A stretch of DNA of 64,000 bases from CAWELS01 sp964468205 (GCA_964468205.1 CAYXVG010000010.1:73556-137555); one strand, 5' to 3'. Shown: positions 1 to 9,209, counted from the first letter of the stretch. Notes: generated from the letters alone by a model not told the origin. Made by a program: numbers and translations.

Positions 1-663
1 ATGGGCATGAAGATCGTAAGAGTGCTGGCCGCATTTTACGGCTACTTTCAGAATCCGTACGCCGCTGGGGGTTATGGAAACCCGGCGTTTGAGTCACGGT
101 CCATGCGCGTTTCGCAGAACAAGGATTGGCTGGAGGCCTGGCGCCAGGTCAGGGAGGGACTCACCGAGGTTGCTCTCATGGCTCGGGACGCTGGGATCAC
201 GCTGGCCTTGCAGACGCACCCCGAGGTGACCAACAACAACGAGGAGACGCTCGAGATGATCGGCGAGGTGGGCGTGGAGAGCCTGAAGGTTGGCCTCGAC
301 CTCCCGCTGTTTGAGTCCTTTACACCGGCGTTTGTCCGCAAGACCGTGCACAGCATGAAGGGTCTGATGGTCTACTCGCACAGCATCTCCATCGCCGGCA
401 AGAAGACGGTGGGAGGCGCAGTCTTCGGCTGGGACGAGGTGACGCCGGGCAGCCCGAAGGACCCCTGCCCGTGGAAAGTCTTCCTGGAAGCCTGCAAGGA
501 AATCGGCTACGACGGATACCTGTCGCACGAGCAGTGTTCGCCCATGATCGTGAAAGGGCACCGCATCGCCGGGCTGGCGGAAGTGGACGAGCGTTACCAG
601 GACGCGCTCAACTACCTCAAGCCGATTGCCCGCGAACTGGACTACTACACGGGACATAAGTAA
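1..663 (+). CDS. Sugar phosphate isomerase/epimerase family protein, 5' end cut by the window
   Basis: The 220 visible residues resemble the C-terminal two thirds of an AP-endonuclease-2-like TIM barrel, the fold of xylose isomerase-type sugar isomerases. Strand segments typical of the family are visible: LALQTHP near residue 70, VGLDLPLF near 97 and GYDGYLSHEQCSP near 168, which carry the acidic and histidine residues that usually bind a divalent metal. Family members are normally about 270-300 residues, and the first barrel strands are missing, so the ATG at base 1 is probably internal and the true start lies upstream. No signal peptide can be judged. The substrate is unknown; these enzymes are often part of inositol or rare-sugar catabolism. 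It converges with the aldo/keto reductase that follows. Confidence 0.7.
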   Translation: MGMKIVRVLAAFYGYFQNPYAAGGYGNPAFESRSMRVSQNKDWLEAWRQVREGLTEVALMARDAGITLALQTHPEVTNNNEETLEMIGEVGVESLKVGLDLPLFESFTPAFVRKTVHSMKGLMVYSHSISIAGKKTVGGAVFGWDEVTPGSPKDPCPWKVFLEACKEIGYDGYLSHEQCSPMIVKGHRIAGLAEVDERYQDALNYLKPIARELDYYTGHK

Positions 664-680
664 CGCGTGGAAGGCCTGGG

Positions 681-1664
681 CTACCAGCGGTAGTGGACCT
701 GTGGCTTGATCGATCGCTCGTAGATCTCTCTCGCGCGCTCCATCGTCTGAGTGTCAAGAGGCGGGAAGCCAGAGGCCGCGGCGTTCTCGGCAACCTGCGC
801 CGGGCGCTTCGCGCCGGGGATCGCGCAGGTGATGCCCTCGAACATCAGAATCCAGCGCAAGGCGAACTGCGTCATCGACATTCCGTTCGGAACCAGCGGA
901 CGGAGTTCCTCCACCGCCGCGAGACCGGTCTGGTAGTCCACCCCCGAGAACGTTTCGCCGCGGTCGAAGGCATCACCTTTGATGTTGAACCTGCGATGGT
1001 CGTCCTCGGGGAACGTCGTCTCCGCCTTCATTTGTCCGGTGAGAAGGCCGCTGGCCAGGGGAACCCTCGCGAGCACGCCCACTTTCCTCCGCTGGGCTTC
1101 CTTAAGGAATAGCTCCGCGGGCCGTTGCCGGAAGAGGTTGAAGATGATCTGAATCGTTTGTACGTTGGAGTAATCGATCGCCTTCAAACCTTCTTCCGGC
1201 GGTTTGACGCTCATGCCGTAGTATTGGATCTTGCCCTCGGAGACGAGCCGGTCGAGAGCGGCAATCACATCCGGGTCGTAGTAGGCGGGCGTTGGCGGGC
1301 AGTGTAGCTGGAGCAGGTCCAGGCAGTCCGTCTGTAAGTTTCTGAGACTCCGCTCGACGAAAGCCGCCAGATTCGCGTAGCTGTATCCCTCGGCCGTGTG
1401 AGGCTCCAAACGGCGGCCGGCCTTCGTGGCGACGTAGATCCTCTCGGAGCGCTCCTTCACGAACTTTCCGATCAGCCGTTCGCTGCGGCCGTCGCCGTAG
1501 ACGTCGGCCGTATCAAAGAAATTGACCCCGAGATCGGCGGCCTCGTGCAGCGCCGCGATGGACTCGGCGTCGTCGACTTGGCCCCAGGCCGATCCAATCG
1601 CCCAGGCGCCAAAGCTTATCTCCGATACCTTCCATCCGGTTCGTCCCAATTCCCTATACTTCAT
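681..1664 (-). CDS. Aldo/keto reductase
   Basis: Predicted NADPH-dependent oxidoreductase of 327 residues, the normal length for the family, and cytoplasmic since no signal peptide is seen. The classical catalytic tetrad is present: Asp51 and Tyr56 in FFDTADVYGDG, Lys81 in VATKAG and His121 in LQLHCPP. The C-terminal part has the phosphate-binding IPGAKRPAQV segment that grips NADP. The ATG at 1664 is preceded by an AGGAGA Shine-Dalgarno sequence. It is divergent from the M13 peptidase gene and convergent with the truncated isomerase. The substrate cannot be read from the sequence; the family covers sugar and general aldehyde reductases. A second, Tat-exported member is encoded at 47130-48086. 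Confidence 0.88.
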   Translation of the reverse strand: MKYRELGRTGWKVSEISFGAWAIGSAWGQVDDAESIAALHEAADLGVNFFDTADVYGDGRSERLIGKFVKERSERIYVATKAGRRLEPHTAEGYSYANLAAFVERSLRNLQTDCLDLLQLHCPPTPAYYDPDVIAALDRLVSEGKIQYYGMSVKPPEEGLKAIDYSNVQTIQIIFNLFRQRPAELFLKEAQRRKVGVLARVPLASGLLTGQMKAETTFPEDDHRRFNIKGDAFDRGETFSGVDYQTGLAAVEELRPLVPNGMSMTQFALRWILMFEGITCAIPGAKRPAQVAENAAASGFPPLDTQTMERAREIYERSIKPQVHYRW

Positions 1665-1830
1665 TCGCTCATCTCCTCTCCGTTCTCAGATTCGCCGGGT
1701 GCGCCGTCCCCGTCCGACCGCCCGCGAAATAGACAGCACTGTGTCACCTTAGCGCCTTTCGAACGTCTAAAGGAAGACGGTCAACTGGAACGTGAACCAA
1801 ACCTCGATTGCGATCAGTAAAGTGAATTGT

Positions 1831-3837
1831 ATGCGCATTTTGAAAACTCTCGCTCTCGGCCTGTTGATGGCTGCGGCCAGCCTCGGACAGGTCGGCTTCA
1901 GCACGGAATGGATAGACGCAAACGCCGACCCTTGCGTCGACTTCTATCAATACGCTTGTGGGGTCTGGATGAAGAAGAATCCGATTCCCGGGGACCAGGC
2001 CCGCTGGGGGCAGTTCAATGCTCTCAACGAGCGAAATCAGATGACGCTCCGGAAGATTCTCGAGGAGAATAGCGGATCGAAGCCCGGCCGGACAAAGGTG
2101 CAGCAGCAGGTGGGCGACTACTATGCCGCTTGCATGGACGAGGAATCGATCGAAAGAAAGGGGCTCGATCCGCTGAAGCCGGAGTTGGGCCGGATCGACG
2201 CCATTAAGAGTAAGCAGGATCTCCCGGCGGCCATCGCCCGTCTCCATCGGATCAGCATTAACGCTCTATTCGGTTTCGGACCGATGCCGGACTTCAAGAA
2301 CTCCACGGTGCATATCGCCGACATCGATCAGAGCGGCCTCGGTCTCCCCGAGCGGGACTACTACTTCCGCGAGGACGGCAAGTCGAGAGAAATACGGGAA
2401 AAGTACGTGGCTCACGTGCAGCGGATGTTCGAGTTGGCCGGCCAGCCCGGCGCGACCGCGGCGGCAAACGCCAAGACGGTAATGCGGATCGAAACCACTT
2501 TGGCAAAGGGCTCGATGGAGATTGAGAAGCGGCGCAATCCCAATAATGTCTGGCACAAGATGTCCGTCGCGGATCTCGAGGATCTGGCTCCCAGTTTCGG
2601 CTGGAAGAGCTATTTCAAAAAGCTTGGCGGGCCGGATTTCACTGCGGTCAACGTGAGCGTTCCCGAATTTGCGAAGGCCGTGGATACGATTGTCGCCGGC
2701 GAACCCATCGAGGACATCAAAACCTACCTGAAGTGGCATGTCCTCACCCACTCGGCGGCGCTGCTGCCGAAGGCCTTCGCCGAAGAGGACTTCAATTTCT
2801 ACCGGAAAACTCTCTCCGGCGCCAAGGAGATGCGTCCGCGCTGGAAGCGTTGCGTCGCACGCACGGACGCGGAACTCGGCGAGGCTCTCGGCCAGGCCTA
2901 CGTCGAGACAGCCTTCCCGCCGGAGAGCAAGCAGCGCATGTTGGAACTGGTAACCGCTCTCGAGAAGGCGCTCGCCGCCGACATCGAATCGCTGCCTTGG
3001 ATGACCCGGGCGACGAAAGAGAAAGCGCACGAGAAACTGGCGTCCATCAAGAACAAGATCGGCTATCCGGACAAGTGGCGGGACTACAGTTCACTGAAGG
3101 TGGTCCGCAATGACGCGCTGGGCAATTTCTTTCGCGCCCAAGAGCACGATGCCGATTACCAGTTGGTGAAGATCGGCGGGCCGGTGGACCCCAAGGAGTG
3201 GCACATGACGCCCCCCACCGTAAACGCCTACTATCACCCGCTCGAAAACACGATCAACTTTCCGGCCGGCATTCTGCAGCCGCCCTTCTTTGACGCGAAG
3301 CTGGATGATGCGGTGAACTTCGGCGCGATCGGAGCCGTAATCGGCCATGAGATGACGCACGGCTTCGACGATCAGGGCCGGCAGTTCGCTGCAAACGGAA
3401 ACCTCGAGGACTGGTGGACGAAAGACGACGCAGCCAACTTCGAAGCCAAGGCACAGTGCTTCATCGACCAGTACGGCTCCTACGTGGCGGTCGATGACGT
3501 GAGGCTCAACGGGAAGCTCACCCTCGGCGAGAATGTCGCTGATAACGGGGGATTGCGGATTGCATTCATGGCCCTCATGGACGCCCTCGATGAAGCGGAC
3601 CGAAAGAAAAGGATCGAAGGTTTCACTCCGGAGCAGAGGTTCTTCCTTGGCTGGGCGCAGGTCTGGTGTTCCAACTCAACCGACGATCTGAAGCGGCTCC
3701 AGACGCAGACGGATCCGCACGCTCTCGGCGAGTTCCGGGTCAACGGCGTGGTCTCGAACATGCCGGAGTTCCGGCAGGCATATGGCTGCACCGCGGTACA
3801 ACCCATGGTTCGCCAGAATGCGTGCCGGGTCTGGTAG
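1831..3837 (+). CDS. M13 (neprilysin/PepO-type) zinc metallopeptidase, exported
   Basis: A full-length M13 endopeptidase of 668 residues. From the ATG at 1831 it begins with a Sec signal peptide (MRILKTLALGLLMAAASLG), so it should act in the periplasm or outside the cell, cleaving short peptides. The N-terminal domain starts with the typical DPCVDFYQYACGVW box. The zinc site is intact: HEMTH at residues 506-510 (two His ligands and catalytic Glu507) and the third ligand Glu567 in GENVADNGG, with Asp571. NAYY before it corresponds to the substrate backbone-binding motif, and the protein ends in CRVW, the conserved CxxW terminus. An upstream GTG at 1792 would add 13 residues but would bury the signal peptide, so 1831 is preferred. 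Confidence 0.93.
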   Translation: MRILKTLALGLLMAAASLGQVGFSTEWIDANADPCVDFYQYACGVWMKKNPIPGDQARWGQFNALNERNQMTLRKILEENSGSKPGRTKVQQQVGDYYAACMDEESIERKGLDPLKPELGRIDAIKSKQDLPAAIARLHRISINALFGFGPMPDFKNSTVHIADIDQSGLGLPERDYYFREDGKSREIREKYVAHVQRMFELAGQPGATAAANAKTVMRIETTLAKGSMEIEKRRNPNNVWHKMSVADLEDLAPSFGWKSYFKKLGGPDFTAVNVSVPEFAKAVDTIVAGEPIEDIKTYLKWHVLTHSAALLPKAFAEEDFNFYRKTLSGAKEMRPRWKRCVARTDAELGEALGQAYVETAFPPESKQRMLELVTALEKALAADIESLPWMTRATKEKAHEKLASIKNKIGYPDKWRDYSSLKVVRNDALGNFFRAQEHDADYQLVKIGGPVDPKEWHMTPPTVNAYYHPLENTINFPAGILQPPFFDAKLDDAVNFGAIGAVIGHEMTHGFDDQGRQFAANGNLEDWWTKDDAANFEAKAQCFIDQYGSYVAVDDVRLNGKLTLGENVADNGGLRIAFMALMDALDEADRKKRIEGFTPEQRFFLGWAQVWCSNSTDDLKRLQTQTDPHALGEFRVNGVVSNMPEFRQAYGCTAVQPMVRQNACRVW

Positions 3838-3919
3838 GGCAACCTCTCTGCTATCTATCCAGGCCGGTAACCACGCGGCCGCCGGGTAAGGCGGGGAGGA
3901 TTGGCTCGGACCGGCTGGA

Positions 3920-4561
3920 CTAGTCGCCCGTCTGCCGCGCCTTCTGCCTCGCCTGGAGCTTGGCCACGTAGTCCGGGTAATTCTTGTAGACCATGATGTG
4001 AAAAGTGGGCTGCTTGAATTCCTCTACGGCATAAAGATAGCCAGCCTGCTTGAGGGAGTGAAGAACCCGGCGCATCCATGAAATCTCAGCCGCGCTCATT
4101 CCCCTTTTGGAGATGTCCAGCGTGGCGCCAGTCAGGTGAGACGAGCGGCGGGGGCCATACGATGCCGCCGCATTCCCGTTTCGTTTCTGCAGAGAACTCT
4201 GCAGGGCGATCGTACGAACCAAGCTGGTCACACGAAGCTTCTTCTTGAACCGCCGGTAGTACTGGCTGCTCAGCCGGTCGAGGAACAGTTTGCTCCAGGG
4301 CCTGAGATAGCTGTACTTGGCCGGGATATAGCGGGTGTAGTAGTACTTGGTTTGGCTCGGAACGCGAACCAGAAGATTCGCCCTGGCGAATCGCTGGACC
4401 ATGGCAACGTTCTTCATACGCGACAGGTCGTCCCTGTCCGCCCGCTGGTTCTGCACTATCTGCGAGTTCCAGTCGGCGCGGAGGAGCGCGGCGCCTCCGG
4501 CGAATAGAGCCAGCGAGCTGGCCAGTCCGAGCACGATGGTGAGTGTAGCTGCACGGAACAT
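3920..4561 (-). CDS. DUF5715 family secreted protein, M15 peptidase-like
   Basis: A 213-residue protein with an N-terminal hydrophobic signal or anchor (MFRAATLTIVLGLASSLALF). The C-terminal half carries SSHLTGATLD and later FHIMV, which places His142, Asp149 and His188 in the pattern of zinc ligands of M15 D-Ala-D-Ala carboxypeptidases and VanY-like enzymes. The family name is DUF5715; a cell-wall peptidase role follows from the motif pattern and is not proven. Three start codons are possible (TTG 4573, ATG 4567, ATG 4561). The GAGG at 4568-4571 sits six bases before the ATG at 4561, which decides the start. It lies alone between convergent and divergent neighbours. Confidence 0.75.
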   Translation of the reverse strand: MFRAATLTIVLGLASSLALFAGGAALLRADWNSQIVQNQRADRDDLSRMKNVAMVQRFARANLLVRVPSQTKYYYTRYIPAKYSYLRPWSKLFLDRLSSQYYRRFKKKLRVTSLVRTIALQSSLQKRNGNAAASYGPRRSSHLTGATLDISKRGMSAAEISWMRRVLHSLKQAGYLYAVEEFKQPTFHIMVYKNYPDYVAKLQARQKARQTGD

Positions 4562-4678
4562 TCGCATCCTCAACAGATTATCAGATCAAACCTCACTTAT
4601 AAAGTGAAATTTTGAATTTCGTGCGGCAGTGGGCCGGTTCCATGGCCTTCGGTCAGCAAATGGCGCCACTAGCTATTG

Positions 4679-4720
4679 GTCGGACGCAAGAGCGGTAGTG
4701 TCGGACGCAAGAGCGGTAGT
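4679..4720. repeat. Two perfect tandem copies of a 21-bp unit
   Basis: The unit gtcggacgcaagagcggtag + t occurs at 4679-4699 and again at 4700-4720 without any mismatch. The pair lies 32 bases upstream of the cyclophilin lipoprotein start codon, in the divergent promoter region shared with the DUF5715 gene. It could be a tandem operator or a small slippage duplication. Confidence 0.9.
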
Positions 4721-4752
4721 ATAGTTAATGCGAGTAACGAAACCGCACTTGA

Positions 4753-5547
4753 GTGAACCGTATGATGAACACTAAGAGATTCTTGCCCATTTTTATGGTG
4801 CTTGCCGCACTAGCAATCCTTTCCGTCTTCCTGGTGGGATGCGCCCGTGAACCCGAACCGGCTGAGGAGGAGCCTGCCGGTGAAGAAGCGGCCGCCCCGG
4901 CGGAAGAACAGCCCGCAGACGAACCTGAGGCGGCCGAGGCTCCGGCCGCGGAGCCGGAGCCTCCAAAACCCGCGCCCACGGCAAGCGCGGACCGGAAGTC
5001 TCTCATGAATCCCTCGGCCCTGAAAGAGAAGGCTCCGGATGTGTACCGCGTCAAGTGGGAGACCAGCAAGGGAGATGTGCTCATTGAGGTGGACCGGTCC
5101 TGGGCGCCAAAGGGCGCTGACCGGTTCTACAACTTGGTCAAGAATGGCTTCTACGATGAGTGCCGTTTCTTCCGGGTAGTGCCGAACTTCATCGTCCAGG
5201 TCGGAATGCACCCGGATCCGCAAATCTCGCGTGTCTGGCAGGACGCCCGGATCACCGATGATCCCGTGACGAAGACCAATCGCAAGGGCACAATTACATT
5301 CGCCACCGCCGGGCCGAACACGCGCACCACACAACTCTTCGTCAACTACAAGGCCAACGCTTTTCTCGACAATCAGGGCTTCGCACCATTTGGGACCGTC
5401 GTGGAAGGCATGGACGTGATCGAGAGTGTTTATGCCGGCTACGGTGAAGCCCCGGAACAGGGGATGATTCGCGCCCAGGGAAACAAGTACTTGAACGAGA
5501 AGTTCCCGAAGCTGGACTACATCAAGAAGGCTACCATTCTCCCCTAG
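4753..5547 (+). CDS. Cyclophilin-type peptidyl-prolyl isomerase, lipoprotein
   Basis: Catalyses cis-trans isomerisation of prolyl bonds, here outside the cytoplasm. The N-terminus is a lipoprotein signal ending in the lipobox LVGC, with the lipidated Cys at residue 30 when counted from the GTG at 4753; ATG codons at 4762 and 4765 are alternative starts and no strong ribosome site separates them. Residues 31-85 form a Glu/Pro/Ala-rich linker. The cyclophilin domain runs from about 95 to 262 with FFRVVPNFIVQVG, TTQLFVNYK and GFAPFGTVVEGMDV matching the PpiB-type active-site strands. A shorter paralogue with the same layout is encoded at 46423-47109. Confidence 0.9.
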   Translation: MNRMMNTKRFLPIFMVLAALAILSVFLVGCAREPEPAEEEPAGEEAAAPAEEQPADEPEAAEAPAAEPEPPKPAPTASADRKSLMNPSALKEKAPDVYRVKWETSKGDVLIEVDRSWAPKGADRFYNLVKNGFYDECRFFRVVPNFIVQVGMHPDPQISRVWQDARITDDPVTKTNRKGTITFATAGPNTRTTQLFVNYKANAFLDNQGFAPFGTVVEGMDVIESVYAGYGEAPEQGMIRAQGNKYLNEKFPKLDYIKKATILP

Positions 5548-5555
5548 CCAATTCC

Positions 5556-5595
5556 GGAACCGCCGGGCCTGATCCCTCCCGGACCCGGCGGTTCC
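5556..5595 (+). terminator. Strong hairpin after the cyclophilin gene, no U-tract
   Basis: Nine bases after the stop codon, GGAACCGCCGGG (5556-5567) pairs perfectly with CCCGGCGGTTCC (5584-5595) around a 16-base loop. No T-run follows, so it may be a Rho-assisted terminator or an mRNA 3' end stabiliser instead of a classical intrinsic terminator. Confidence 0.55.
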
Positions 5596-5656
5596 ATCTC
5601 CGTCTCCGCGCCGGCGCGAGAGCGGATCGGCCGCACGACGGGGAGTATACCAGGAC

Positions 5657-6844
5657 TTGACGCACCCACCGCATCCCGGCTTCTCCTCCCGATTTGAGCG
5701 CGGGTTGCGCTCCAACCGCCTCTCCCAATTGCTCAGGCAGAAGCGAGCAGACGGTGCAGAGCTTCTGGACCTGACCGAAACGAACCCGACCGCCGTGGGC
5801 CTCGACTATGACAGCGAGGCCATTCTCGCGGCCCTTGCCGAACCGGATAACCTGCGATACCAGCCAGATCCGGCCGGGCTCATTACCGCCAGGGTGGCCG
5901 TGGCCCACTACTACGAAGGCTGGGGTGCGCGGGTGGATCCCAGCCGAATACTCATAACCGCCAGCACAAGCGAGGCATACGGCTACCTGTTCAAACTGCT
6001 GACCGACCCCGGCGACGAAGTGCTCGCCCCCCGCCCATCCTACCCTTTGTTCGACCTGCTGGCGAGGATGGAGGGAGTGGGACTGAAGCACTACCCCCTC
6101 ATCTTCGACGGGCGCTGGTGGGTGGACCTGGAGCGGCTAAAAACAGAAATTACGAAACGAACTAGGGCGGTCCTGGCCGTGCATCCGAACAATCCGACGG
6201 GCTCGTTCCTCCAACCCTCGGAGGTGGAAGGACTCGTAGACGTTTGCCTCCGGCACGGACTCCCGCTCATTTGCGACGAAGTATTCCTGGACTTTGCCTT
6301 TGCCCGTTCCCGCACTCTTGCTACTATTGACAACTTACCTGTCTTTGTGCTGAACGGCTTGTCAAAACTGGCCGGACTGCCGCAGATGAAGCTGGCCTGG
6401 ATCGTTACTGGGGGCCCCCAGAGCTGGGCGGAACCGGCGATCGAGCGCCTGGAACTGATCGCCGACACCTATCTCTCCGTCGCAACTCCACCCCAAGTTG
6501 CTCTCGACAAATGGTTTCGATCCGCGCACGTCTTTCGAGACGCAGTGGTCAGGCGACTTCGCCGGAACCTGCGCTCCCTTGGCCAGATGTTCGCCGATTC
6601 GGCCGTCAATGTCTTGCCCGTCGAGGGGGGCTGGTCGGCTGTTCTCCGGCTTCCCCGGACGTTGCCTGAAGAGGAATGGGCGGCACGTTTCCTGCAGGAT
6701 GACAATGTTATTGTCTATCCAGGATACTTCTTCGACTTTGCCTCCGAGGCGTATGCCGTCGTCAGCCTGCTCAGCCCTGCGGACCGCCTGCGGAAGGGCA
6801 GTGCACGGATTCGCGCCCGGGTCTCAGAGAGCTCAGGCGATTGA
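5657..6844 (+). CDS. Pyridoxal-phosphate aminotransferase, class I/II
   Basis: A 395-residue fold-type I PLP enzyme that should transfer an amino group between an amino acid and a 2-oxo acid in the cytoplasm. The PLP-binding landmarks are all present: NNPTG at 178-182, Asp207 in ICDEVF that pairs with the pyridine nitrogen, and the Schiff-base Lys237 in NGLSKLAGLPQ, with an Arg-rich substrate part following. The start is a TTG at 5657, preceded by GGGAG 11 bases upstream; no ATG or GTG is placed better. The amino acid substrate is not readable, though the family includes aspartate, alanine and aromatic aminotransferases. It follows the cyclophilin gene after a hairpin, so it is probably transcribed separately. 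Confidence 0.88.
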   Translation: MTHPPHPGFSSRFERGLRSNRLSQLLRQKRADGAELLDLTETNPTAVGLDYDSEAILAALAEPDNLRYQPDPAGLITARVAVAHYYEGWGARVDPSRILITASTSEAYGYLFKLLTDPGDEVLAPRPSYPLFDLLARMEGVGLKHYPLIFDGRWWVDLERLKTEITKRTRAVLAVHPNNPTGSFLQPSEVEGLVDVCLRHGLPLICDEVFLDFAFARSRTLATIDNLPVFVLNGLSKLAGLPQMKLAWIVTGGPQSWAEPAIERLELIADTYLSVATPPQVALDKWFRSAHVFRDAVVRRLRRNLRSLGQMFADSAVNVLPVEGGWSAVLRLPRTLPEEEWAARFLQDDNVIVYPGYFFDFASEAYAVVSLLSPADRLRKGSARIRARVSESSGD

Positions 6845-6850
6845 GGAATT

Positions 6851-6880
6851 ACCCGGCGGCAACGGGGCTTGCCGCCGGGT
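6851..6880. terminator. Bidirectional 12-bp hairpin between convergent genes
   Basis: ACCCGGCGGCAA (6851-6862) pairs perfectly with TTGCCGCCGGGT (6869-6880) around a six-base loop. It starts six bases after the aminotransferase stop and ends seven bases before the stop of the opposite gene, so it can serve both. There is no T-run on either side. Confidence 0.6.
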
Positions 6881-6887
6881 GTGGTGT

Positions 6888-9086
6888 CTACTGGCTGAAG
6901 GTGCCGGTATAGGTTGCAGTGCCGAGCGCCAGAAAACTGAACTGGTCAACCAATATTTTGTACTGGGCGGCCGGCGTTCCAGCCGGCAGGTCGAGCATCG
7001 TTGGAAGAGCGAATACCCGGATTCGGTAGTTGTGGGTAGTACCTGGCGGCGGACAAGGGCCTCCATAGCCGGTCTGCCCGAATTCATTCTGTCCGGCGGT
7101 TCCGATCCCGCCGGGGTTGCCGGCCGGAATCGACGTTGTCGTCCCTGGGATGTCCCAGAGTGCCCAATGGACAAAGTTGTTGGCGTCGATGTCGTCCATC
7201 AGGACGAGAAAACTTTCGGTACCATCCGGAGCATTCGCGAAGGTCAATTCCGGCGACTGATTGGTTCCCGTGCAGGCATTGGCCGCCGGGATTGTACCGC
7301 CGTTCGGGAAAGAGGAGCTCGAAACCGCGAAGTTATTGCCGCCACCACCCGGGGGCGTCTCGCCATTGTCTCCGCCACCGGGCTGGTCGGGTACCGTGAT
7401 GTGATAGCCGGCGAGTTTCAGCTCCATGCTGGAGTAATTAATCCACCCGACGTCGAGGTTAGGTGCGTCGAAGCGAACCGGGTCAGCCGTGTTGCCGACT
7501 CCGAGGATGCCGGTCGGAATGCCTTCCTCGAGCGCGCTCGGGGGCAGGGAGTCGATCACCCATGACGGTACGGAAAACTGTCCTGGTGCGGCATCGGCCT
7601 GGCAGAAAAAGCCGGCGCCCATATCCTGTCCAGTGTCCACGGAGGTACCGAAGATCACGACCGTTCCCTGGCCGCCCGTCCACGTAACCAAGAGGTCCTG
7701 GCTGCTCGCGATGCTTTGTATTTCATCGCGATTTGTCCAGGCTAGAGGATCCGGGAAGTCAGCCTGCTTTGAGAATCCGCCGATGTCGTTTCCGCCGGCG
7801 CCGTTGTCGAATGTGTAGCTTCCGGCTCCAAGGTATAGCGGCTGGGTGGCGCCGAATCCGGTTCCTCCCAAATCCGCGAAGTAATCGCCTGTGCTCTCCC
7901 GAGGCAGTGTCCGCGCACCGTTCGGCCCCAGAATATTGATGACCGGACCCGCGTCGAGCTGCTGAACCGGTTTGACCGGATCGATGTCGTCGGGGTCAAC
8001 CGGACCGTCGTCTTCATCGTCGTCTTCGAATTGGAAGACAATGCACGCCCCGCGGCTGAATAACCCTGTGAAGCTCTGGACCGAAATCAGTTGCCTATCC
8101 GTGAACCTCTCAAAGCTGGCGCCTCCGGAGTCGTTGACCTGTTCGATGAAACCACCGCCCACCGGGTTGGGGAACCGGAATGCCGTTCGCGACAGGTCGA
8201 TGGTTCCGATGCTCAGCCCGCCGGTCTCCACCGCGTTTTGGATGTCGGCCGGCGTCAGGCCGAAGGCGTCCGAGCAGACGTTGCCGGCGTTACTGATCGA
8301 CATTGTCACGGTGTTGCTCGGCACGCCATTTACCACGACGACAACCGGCACATAGCAGCCTTCAACGCCTTCGGGTATCCGGAACCGGATCTGGTCAAGA
8401 CCGGCGCAGCAGCCAGAGCGTCCGGCGTAGAGAACCTCCGCCTCCTGGCCGCCGACGAACACCTTTACATCCAGCGGCGGAGAGAGGTTGCCCGGAAGCG
8501 GGCCTCCTGCTTCGTCGCCCGATACCGCACCGAGGCCGGTCGCCCAGATGTCGGCAAGGTCATTCGTGGAGTACGCTGCCGTGAGTAGGTTCACCGCATT
8601 ATTTTCGAGTGGATTGGTAAAAATGCCCGGGCCGGTACCCCCTTCATTCAGGGCGAAGATGCCGAGCGCGTGTTCGACAATAGTAACGGTATAGGGCGAA
8701 GTGGACACGCTTCCGCTGGTGACGACAGCCGTCGCCTGTCCGGGTGGCATGTTCGAGGGAATGATCGCCGATACCTGCCCGGCTCCTCCTTCCGTAGGGG
8801 CGAGCACGATCGGGATGGCGCTGAACTGATTCCCTCCCGAGTTTAGGGTTACAGAAACCCCATCCAGTGTCGTGTCAAGCGGGAAGGACGAAGCGATAAC
8901 CACGCCATTCAACGGTACGTTCATGACGAAGAAGGTGGCGACACCTCCTTGCGCGAGACCTCCGTTCGGCAGTCCTTCCGCTATGAAGCTTGCGGCATTG
9001 GTGGCTCCGGTAATCGTTTGGGCCGGTGCGCTAAACGCAAGAAAAGACACCATCGTCAAGCTGAGCAACATTTGTTTCAATGTCAT
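6888..9086 (-). CDS. Secreted TIGR03437-family protein with C-terminal PEBP (YbhB-like) domain
   Basis: A 732-residue exported protein with signal peptide MTLKQMLLSLTMVSFLAFSA. Residues about 22-265 match the beta-rich TIGR03437 domain (TNAASF start, PGQATAVV, ADIWATGLG and GVPSNTVTMSIS are typical), a module abundant in Solibacter relatives with unknown role. A middle part of about 300 residues holds acidic DDDEDD and Gly-rich stretches. After a Gly/Pro linker, residues about 580-732 form a phosphatidylethanolamine-binding-like domain of the bacterial YbhB type, seen in NGGTIPAANACTGTNQSPEL, VLMDDIDANNFVHWALWDIP and NYRIRVFAL. The fusion is uncommon as far as I know. GGAGGG lies just upstream of the start codon. 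Function unknown; ligand binding at the cell surface is an inference. Confidence 0.8.
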   Translation of the reverse strand: MTLKQMLLSLTMVSFLAFSAPAQTITGATNAASFIAEGLPNGGLAQGGVATFFVMNVPLNGVVIASSFPLDTTLDGVSVTLNSGGNQFSAIPIVLAPTEGGAGQVSAIIPSNMPPGQATAVVTSGSVSTSPYTVTIVEHALGIFALNEGGTGPGIFTNPLENNAVNLLTAAYSTNDLADIWATGLGAVSGDEAGGPLPGNLSPPLDVKVFVGGQEAEVLYAGRSGCCAGLDQIRFRIPEGVEGCYVPVVVVVNGVPSNTVTMSISNAGNVCSDAFGLTPADIQNAVETGGLSIGTIDLSRTAFRFPNPVGGGFIEQVNDSGGASFERFTDRQLISVQSFTGLFSRGACIVFQFEDDDEDDGPVDPDDIDPVKPVQQLDAGPVINILGPNGARTLPRESTGDYFADLGGTGFGATQPLYLGAGSYTFDNGAGGNDIGGFSKQADFPDPLAWTNRDEIQSIASSQDLLVTWTGGQGTVVIFGTSVDTGQDMGAGFFCQADAAPGQFSVPSWVIDSLPPSALEEGIPTGILGVGNTADPVRFDAPNLDVGWINYSSMELKLAGYHITVPDQPGGGDNGETPPGGGGNNFAVSSSSFPNGGTIPAANACTGTNQSPELTFANAPDGTESFLVLMDDIDANNFVHWALWDIPGTTTSIPAGNPGGIGTAGQNEFGQTGYGGPCPPPGTTHNYRIRVFALPTMLDLPAGTPAAQYKILVDQFSFLALGTATYTGTFSQ

Positions 9087-9117
9087 GAAACCCTCCTTTC
9101 ATTCCCAGTTTCCCGTA

Positions 9118-9123
9118 ACTATA
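9118..9123 (-). promoter_or_regulatory. Possible -10 box for the TIGR03437-PEBP gene
   Basis: TATAGT reads on the minus strand about 32 bases before the start codon at 9086. No good -35 hexamer is found 16-18 bases further upstream, so support is weak. Confidence 0.25.
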
Positions 9124-9209
9124 GCACGAACTAGGGATAAGACTGGGATGTCCGGAAGCCAGGTGCCAATCGTCCTCCGGGCGCGGAACCAGTTGAGCAG
9201 CAACTCCCA

